A stretch of 10,228 nt of DNA, from assembly GCA_946479475.1 (NCBI GenBank), contig CAMLGG010000194.1, forward strand, positions 1 through 10,228, given 5' to 3'. A program made the translations under genes and the position numbers. The notes under the pieces were generated by a model. The model made no database searches, was not told the DNA's origin, and saw only the letters and a list, made by a program, of their open reading frames with translations. This document shows, in pieces, positions 6,305 to 10,228 of this stretch. Source of the DNA: an uncultured Ideonella sp. Lineage in GTDB: Bacteria > Pseudomonadota > Gammaproteobacteria > Burkholderiales > Burkholderiaceae. Position 1 is the first letter of the stretch, and every line of letters starts with the position of its first letter.

Positions 6305-6310
6305 ATTATG
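6305..6310 (-). promoter_or_regulatory. Possible -10 box (CATAAT) for the YqaA-like gene
   Basis: CATAAT on the minus strand matches five of six consensus bases. Transcription would begin near 6298, almost at the upstream ATG (6296), which argues for the downstream ATG at 6284. No clear -35 box is seen. Confidence 0.35.
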
Positions 6311-6335
6311 GAAGGCCCGGTGGCCGAACGAGCCG

Positions 6336-6358
6336 GCGGCGCGCACATTGGGCGCCGC
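6336..6358. repeat. Inverted repeat in the divergent region before the solute-binding protein gene
   Basis: GCGGCGC (6336-6342) pairs exactly with GCGCCGC (6352-6358) around a nine-base spacer, ending 16 bases before the ATG at 6375. It may be an operator in the short divergent intergenic region or a leader hairpin. Seven-base GC arms can also arise by chance in this DNA. Confidence 0.35.
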
Positions 6359-6374
6359 AAACGAACCATTCGCC

Positions 6375-7211
6375 ATGCAGCTTCACCACGCGCAGAAACC
6401 TCGCCTAGCCCGCCGGTCCTGGCTGCTGTGCCTGACCGCGATGCTGCTCGGCCTGTCGGCCGGCCCTGCCGCCGCGCAGGCCTGTGCCCAGCTCACCGCC
6501 TCGGGCAACCCCGAGTACCCGCCCTACCTGTGGCGCGATCCGGACAACGAAGGCCGACTGATCGGCGCCAACGCCGAGCTGATGCAGTGGCTGTCACGGG
6601 AGATCGGGGTACCGATCGAGATGCAGTACAGCGGCCCCTGGGGCCGGGTGCAGGAGGAGACCCGCCTGGGCCACCTGGACCTCATCGCCGGAGCCTTCTT
6701 CACGCTGCCCCGCACGGAGTACATGGACTACTTCCATCCGGCGTTCCACGAGACCCGCTCGGTCGTGCTGACCCGGGGCGACAACCGGGCGCTGAAGTTC
6801 CGCCGCTGGGCGGACCTGGTCGGCCTGCAGGGCGTGACGGTGATCAACAACAGCTTCGGCGAGGAGTTCGACCGCTACGCCAAGGACAAGCTGCGCATCA
6901 ACCAGGTGGCGAGCCTGGAGCAGGCCATCCAGATCGTGCAGAACAGCCGGGCCGACTATCTCGTCTACGAGGACAGCCCCGCCCAGGCCTTCCTGGCGCG
7001 GCGCAACATCGCCGACATGAAGATGCTGGGCGAGCCGGTCGCGCGCGAGAACCTGTACCTCACCATGTCGCACCGCTCGGCCTGCAACACGCCGGAGATG
7101 CGCGGCCGCATCGCCCGGGCGCTCTACAAGCTCAGCCGCGACAGGACCGTGATGGCCGGCTTCGTCGAGCACGCCATCCAGCTCTGGCGCAAGCAGTCGG
7201 CGAAGTCCTGA
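6375..7211 (+). CDS. Exported solute-binding protein, bacterial family 3 type
   Basis: A 278-residue periplasmic binding protein of the type that presents amino acids or similar small polar solutes to an ABC transporter. From the ATG at 6375 it has a clear Sec signal: basic KPRLARR (8-14), hydrophobic 15-29, and a likely cut after the alanine run at 34. The mature part has the family features: NPEYPPYLW near its start, a GRLIGANAELMQWLSREIGVP segment, then GHLDLIAGAFFTLPRTEYMDYFHPAF, and a second-lobe ADYLVYEDSPAQAFL. Cys37 and Cys237 could form a disulfide. A longer reading from TTG 6348 adds nine residues that would spoil the signal peptide, so 6375 is chosen. No ATPase or permease gene is adjacent, so it is an orphan that may serve a distant transporter or act as a sensor. 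The ligand is unknown. Confidence 0.82.
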   Translation: MQLHHAQKPRLARRSWLLCLTAMLLGLSAGPAAAQACAQLTASGNPEYPPYLWRDPDNEGRLIGANAELMQWLSREIGVPIEMQYSGPWGRVQEETRLGHLDLIAGAFFTLPRTEYMDYFHPAFHETRSVVLTRGDNRALKFRRWADLVGLQGVTVINNSFGEEFDRYAKDKLRINQVASLEQAIQIVQNSRADYLVYEDSPAQAFLARRNIADMKMLGEPVARENLYLTMSHRSACNTPEMRGRIARALYKLSRDRTVMAGFVEHAIQLWRKQSAKS

Positions 7212-7230
7212 AGCCTGCAGGTTGGGGGCG

Positions 7231-7258
7231 GCGGACCCACCGGCGGGGCCGGTAGAAT
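7231..7258 (+). promoter_or_regulatory. Probable promoter of dusB (-10 TAGAAT)
   Basis: GGTAGAAT at 7251-7258 contains a -10 box with five of six consensus bases. The -35 position (GCGGAC, 7231-7236, 16-base spacer) is poor. Transcription would begin near 7265, giving a leader of about 17 bases before the dusB ATG at 7282. The placement, just after the preceding gene ends at 7211, makes it the likely promoter of the dusB-fis-purH cluster. Confidence 0.5.
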
Positions 7259-7281
7259 CCTGCCTCCTTTTTGTGCAGTCC

Positions 7282-8352
7282 ATGTCCGCCGAGTCCCTCC
7301 TTCGCCCGCTTCGCATCGGCCCCTACGAGCTGGCGAACAACCTCGTCGTCGCGCCGATGGCCGGGGTGACGGACCGCCCGTTCCGCCAGCTCTGCAAGCG
7401 GCTGGGCGCTGGCTACGCGGTGAGCGAGATGGTGACCTCGCGCAAGGACCTGTGGCAGTCGCTCAAGACCTCGCGCCGGGCCGACCATGCCGGCGAGCCC
7501 GGCCCGATAGCGGTGCAGATCGCCGGCACCGAGGCGGCGATGATGGCCGAGGCGGCCGCCTACAACATCGACCGCGGCGCGCAGATCATCGACATCAACA
7601 TGGGCTGCCCGGCCAAGAAGGTGTGCAACAAGTGGGCAGGCTCGGCGCTGATGCGCGACGAGGCGGGTGCCCTGGCGATCATCGAGGCGGTGGTCGCGGC
7701 CTGCGCGCCGCGCGGCGTGCCGGTGACGCTGAAGATGCGCACCGGCTGGTGTGCCACCGAGCGCAACGCGCTGGCGCTGGCCCGCGCGGCCGAGAGCGCC
7801 GGTGTCGCGCTCGTCACGGTGCACGGCCGCACGCGCGAGCAGGGCTACGGCGGCCAGGCCGAGCACGAGACGGTCGCGGCCATCAAGAGCGCCGTCGGCA
7901 TCCCGGTCATCGCCAACGGCGACGTCGATTCGCCCGAGCGCGCCGCCGAGGTGCTGCGCGCTACGCGCGCCGACGCGGTGATGATCGGCCGCGCCGCCCA
8001 GGGCCGGCCGTGGATCTTCGAGGACATCGCCCACTACCTGCGGCACGGCGTGCACCGCGAGCCGCCGGCGACGAGAGACGTGCAGCGCTGGCTCACCGAG
8101 CACCTCGCCGACCACTACGGCCTCTACGGCGAAGAAAGCGGCGTGCGCAGCGCCCGCAAGCACATCGGCTGGGCCGTGCGGGCCCTGCCCGGCGGCGAGG
8201 CCTTCCGCGCCGTGATGAACACCCTCGACGACGCCGCAGCGCAGCTGCGCGCCGTGACCACCTTCTTCGACCACCTCGCCGACCACCACGAGCGCCTGCC
8301 CGTGGCCGGGCCGGCGGCCGCCAACCAGGACCAGATCGCGCTGCTCGCCTGA
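7282..8352 (+). CDS. dusB: tRNA-dihydrouridine synthase B
   Basis: A 356-residue FMN-dependent enzyme that reduces uridine to dihydrouridine in the D-loop of tRNA using NADPH. The N-terminal TIM barrel begins with LANNLVVAPMAGVTDRPFR, the family opening that holds FMN. The catalytic cysteine is Cys109 in INMGCPAKKV, followed by the NKWAGSALM loop. Further flavin and tRNA contacts are LKMRTGW, TVHGRTREQGY and IANGDVDSPE, then MIGRAAQGRPWIF before the helical tRNA-binding domain. The frame is open from TTG 7222, but conservation begins at the ATG at 7282, which also lies 17 bases after the predicted transcription start. No Shine-Dalgarno sequence precedes it. It heads the dusB-fis-purH cluster, an arrangement shared in its first part with enterobacteria. 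Confidence 0.96.
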   Translation: MSAESLLRPLRIGPYELANNLVVAPMAGVTDRPFRQLCKRLGAGYAVSEMVTSRKDLWQSLKTSRRADHAGEPGPIAVQIAGTEAAMMAEAAAYNIDRGAQIIDINMGCPAKKVCNKWAGSALMRDEAGALAIIEAVVAACAPRGVPVTLKMRTGWCATERNALALARAAESAGVALVTVHGRTREQGYGGQAEHETVAAIKSAVGIPVIANGDVDSPERAAEVLRATRADAVMIGRAAQGRPWIFEDIAHYLRHGVHREPPATRDVQRWLTEHLADHYGLYGEESGVRSARKHIGWAVRALPGGEAFRAVMNTLDDAAAQLRAVTTFFDHLADHHERLPVAGPAAANQDQIALLA

Positions 8353-8371
8353 CGCTGCTCCCTCCATCCAC

Positions 8372-8390
8372 GGCCCGCCCCCGGCGGGCC
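8372..8390 (+). terminator. Strong GC hairpin between dusB and fis (terminator-like or fis leader structure)
   Basis: GGCCCGCC (8372-8379) and GGCGGGCC (8383-8390) form a perfect eight-pair stem around a CCC loop, followed by TTTCATT. It starts 19 bases after the dusB stop and ends 10 bases before the fis ATG. The T run is short (three, then ATT), so termination would be partial. Its other effect would be to occupy the place where a fis Shine-Dalgarno sequence should be; none is present. Confidence 0.6.
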
Positions 8391-8400
8391 TTTCATTCGC

Positions 8401-8637
8401 ATGAGCAAGAAGAACATCGAGGACTGCGTCCGGGAGACCCTGACCCAGTACTTCAAGGACCTCGACGGCGAAGAGCCGCATTCGCTGCACGACATGGTCA
8501 TGCTGACCGTGGAGAAACCGCTGCTCGACGTGGTGATGCGCCAGGCCGAAGGCAACCAGAGCAAGGCCGCCGAATGGCTGGGCATCAACCGGAACACGCT
8601 GCGACGCAAGCTCGTCGAGCACAAACTCATCAAGTGA
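8401..8637 (+). CDS. fis: Fis family nucleoid-associated transcriptional regulator
   Basis: A 78-residue DNA-bending protein that, as a dimer, organises the nucleoid and activates strong promoters such as those of stable RNA genes in fast-growing cells. The C-terminal helix-turn-helix is clear: GNQSKAAEWLGINRNTLRRKL (about 51-71), the same fold as the C-terminal domain of NtrC-type activators. The N-terminal part (VRETLTQYFKDLDG, then LHDMVMLTVEKPLLDVVMRQ) forms the dimer helices. It is about 20 residues shorter than E. coli Fis, lacking the flexible N-terminal arm segment, as is usual in betaproteobacteria. It lies 48 bases after dusB and 24 bases before purH. There is no Shine-Dalgarno sequence before the ATG, and the hairpin just upstream suggests expression depends on coupling or on unfolding that structure. 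Confidence 0.95.
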   Translation: MSKKNIEDCVRETLTQYFKDLDGEEPHSLHDMVMLTVEKPLLDVVMRQAEGNQSKAAEWLGINRNTLRRKLVEHKLIK

Positions 8638-8661
8638 CTTTTCCTTCCTGCAAGCACCACC

Positions 8662-10228
8662 ATGGCTGACCTCACCGCCCTGCTGTCCGTCTCCGACAAG
8701 ACCGGCATCGTCGACTTCGCCCGCGCGCTGCACGCGCAGGGCATCCAGCTGCTTTCGACCGGCGGCACCGCGAAGCTGCTGGCCGAAAGCGGCCTGCCGG
8801 TGAAGGAGGTGTCCGAGGTCACCGGCTTCCCCGAGATGCTCGACGGCCGCGTGAAGACGCTGCACCCGCGCGTGCACGGCGGCCTGCTGGCCCGTCGCGA
8901 CGTGCCGGCCCACATGGCGGCGCTGAAGGAGCACGGCATCGGCACGATCGACCTGCTCATCATCAACCTCTACCCCTTCGCGCAGGCCACGGCCAAGGCC
9001 GATTGCACGCTCGAGGACGCGATCGAGAACATCGACATCGGCGGCCCCGCCATGCTGCGCGCCGCCGCCAAGAACTGGCAGGACGTGGGCGTGGTGATCG
9101 ACCCGGCCGACTACCCGCAGGTGCTGGCCGAGCTGCAGGCCGGTGGGCTGCAGAAGGCCACCAAGTTCATGCTGGCGAAGAAGGTGTTCGCCCACACCGC
9201 CGCCTACGACGGCATGATCACCAACTACCTCACGGCGCTCGGGGCCGGCGCGGAGGAAAGGCCCGCCGAGGTGCCGGCGCGTGCCGAGTACCCGCAGGTC
9301 TTCAACCTGCAGCTGCACCAGGTGCAGGGCATGCGCTACGGCGAGAACCCGCACCAGTCGGCGGCCTTCTACCGCGAGGCCAAGCCCGCCGAGGGCACGC
9401 TCGCGCAGTGGAAGCAGATCCAGGGCAAGGAGCTGAGCTTCAACAACATCGCGGATGCCGATGCGGCCTGGGAATGCGTCAAGGCCTTCGACCAGCCGGC
9501 CTGCGTGATCGTCAAGCACGCCAACCCGTGCGGCGTGGCTGTCGGCGCAACGCTGCTCGAGGCCTACGAGAAGGCCTTCAAGACCGACCCGACCTCGGCC
9601 TTCGGCGGCATCATCGCCTTCAACCGGCCGCTGGATGCCGACGTGGTCGAGGCGATCAACGCCCGCAAGCACTTCGTCGAGGTCGCCATCGCGCCCGTCG
9701 TGACGCCGGCCGCCCGCGCGGCCTACGCCGGCAAGACCAACGTGCGCGTGCTGGAGGTGCCGATCTCCAAGGCGGCGAACGCGCTCGATTTCAAGCGCGT
9801 CGGGGGCGGCATGCTGCTGCAGTCGGCCGACAGCATCGACATCGTCGGCGAGCTCAAGGTCGTCACCAGGCTGCAGCCCACCGCGCAACAGCTGGCCGAC
9901 CTGCGCTTCGCGTGGACGGTCGCGCGCTTCGTCAAGAGCAACGCCATCGTCTTCTGCAAGGACGGCATGACCATGGGCGTAGGCGCCGGCCAGATGAGCC
10001 GCCTCGATTCGGCCCGCATCGCGAGCATCAAGGCGCAGCATGCCGGCCTGAGCCTGCAGGACACGGCCGTCGCCAGCGACGCCTTCTTCCCCTTCCGCGA
10101 CGGCCTGGATGTGGTGGTCGACGCTGGCGCCACCTGCGTCATCCACCCGGGCGGCTCGATGCGCGACGAGGAAGTGATCGCCGCCGCCGACGAGCGCGGC
10201 ATCGCCATGGTGCTCACGGGCACCCGTC
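8662..10228 (+). CDS. purH: Bifunctional AICAR transformylase / IMP cyclohydrolase (3' end cut by window)
   Basis: The enzyme carries out the last two steps of de novo purine synthesis: formyl transfer from 10-formyl-tetrahydrofolate to AICAR, then ring closure to IMP. The N-terminal cyclohydrolase domain (about 1-200) opens [17 protein letters not shown] and has [25 protein letters not shown] (Asp61, Lys65) and [15 protein letters not shown]. The transformylase domain has [21 protein letters not shown] and the catalytic pair Lys285-His286 in KHANPCG, then [10 protein letters not shown] and [11 protein letters not shown]. It is open to the last base, with 522 complete codons ending in VLTGTR; the family normally ends with a few more residues (RHF), so only the tip is missing. 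The ATG at 8662 fits the family start. No Shine-Dalgarno sequence is seen; the gene lies 24 bases after fis and is presumably co-transcribed with it. Confidence 0.97.
   Translation, partial: MADLTALLSVSDKTGIVDFARALHAQGIQLLSTGGTAKLLAESGLPVKEVSEVTGFPEMLDGRVKTLHPRVHGGLLARRDVPAHMAALKEHGIGTIDLLIINLYPFAQATAKADCTLEDAIENIDIGGPAMLRAAAKNWQDVGVVIDPADYPQVLAELQAGGLQKATKFMLAKKVFAHTAAYDGMITNYLTALGAGAEERPAEVPARAEYPQVFNLQLHQVQGMRYGENPHQSAAFYREAKPAEGTLAQWKQIQGKELSFNNIADADAAWECVKAFDQPACVIVKHANPCGVAVGATLLEAYEKAFKTDPTSAFGGIIAFNRPLDADVVEAINARKHFVEVAIAPVVTPAARAAYAGKTNVRVLEVPISKAANALDFKRVGGGMLLQSADSIDIVGELKVVTRLQPTAQQLADLRFAWTVARFVKSNAIVFCKDGMTMGVGAGQMSRLDSARIASIKAQHAGLSLQDTAVASDAFFPFRDGLDVVVDAGATCVIHPGGSMRDEEVIAAADERGIAMVLTGTR

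Noticed and set aside
6348..6374. TTG start at 6348 for the solute-binding protein
   Set aside because: It would place nine extra residues, including acidic ones, before a signal peptide that is well formed from the ATG at 6375.
7222..7281. TTG start at 7222 for dusB
   Set aside because: The extra 20 residues do not resemble DusB and overlap the probable promoter TAGAAT at 7253-7258.
7132..10146. A 1004-codon open frame on the minus strand
   Set aside because: It lies opposite three well-recognised genes (dusB, fis, purH) and crosses their intergenic gaps. The composition is the His/Arg/Gly/Val-rich antisense shadow type. Long antisense frames are common in DNA this GC-rich.

Overview
The window is very GC-rich. 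Its gene content points to a betaproteobacterium of the order Burkholderiales, perhaps the Rubrivivax/Leptothrix-Comamonadaceae side. Evidence is the dusB-fis-purH order, a short 78-residue Fis, a PHA-granule phasin with a Lys/Ala-rich tail, and promoter-like TACAAT/CACAAT boxes. The taxonomic placement is an inference from content and style; no rRNA or other marker is present.

Left part (1-4194): a lipid and carbon-storage neighbourhood. At the extreme left edge the first 12 codons of a family-4-type glycosyltransferase run off the window on the minus strand. Upstream of it, on the same strand, lies a 665-residue double short-chain dehydrogenase that looks like the Marinobacter-type alcohol-forming fatty acyl-CoA reductase. 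A 192-bp divergent intergenic region carrying a strong compound dyad separates it from a plus-strand phasin gene (PhaF/PhaI type). The phasin gene is followed by a patatin-like lipase/phospholipase.

Middle part (4182-7211): housekeeping and accessory genes. A minus-strand M32 metallocarboxypeptidase overlaps the patatin gene tail-to-tail by 13 bases. Upstream of it are a GC-rich palindrome region and a YqaA/DedA-like small membrane protein on the same strand. Divergent from that is an exported family-3 solute-binding protein with no transporter subunits beside it.

Right part (7231-10228): the conserved dusB-fis-purH cluster: tRNA-dihydrouridine synthase B, the nucleoid protein Fis, and the bifunctional purine enzyme PurH, which is cut by the window end a codon or so before its expected C-terminus. 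None of the three genes has an obvious Shine-Dalgarno sequence. A strong GC hairpin sits between dusB and fis, ending 10 bases before the fis start.

No RNA gene, insertion sequence, CRISPR array or phage-like gene was seen. No gap between genes exceeds 192 bases. No clear new defence or mobile system is present. The items most worth following are the acyl-reductase/phasin/patatin neighbourhood with its shared control region, and the fis leader hairpin.
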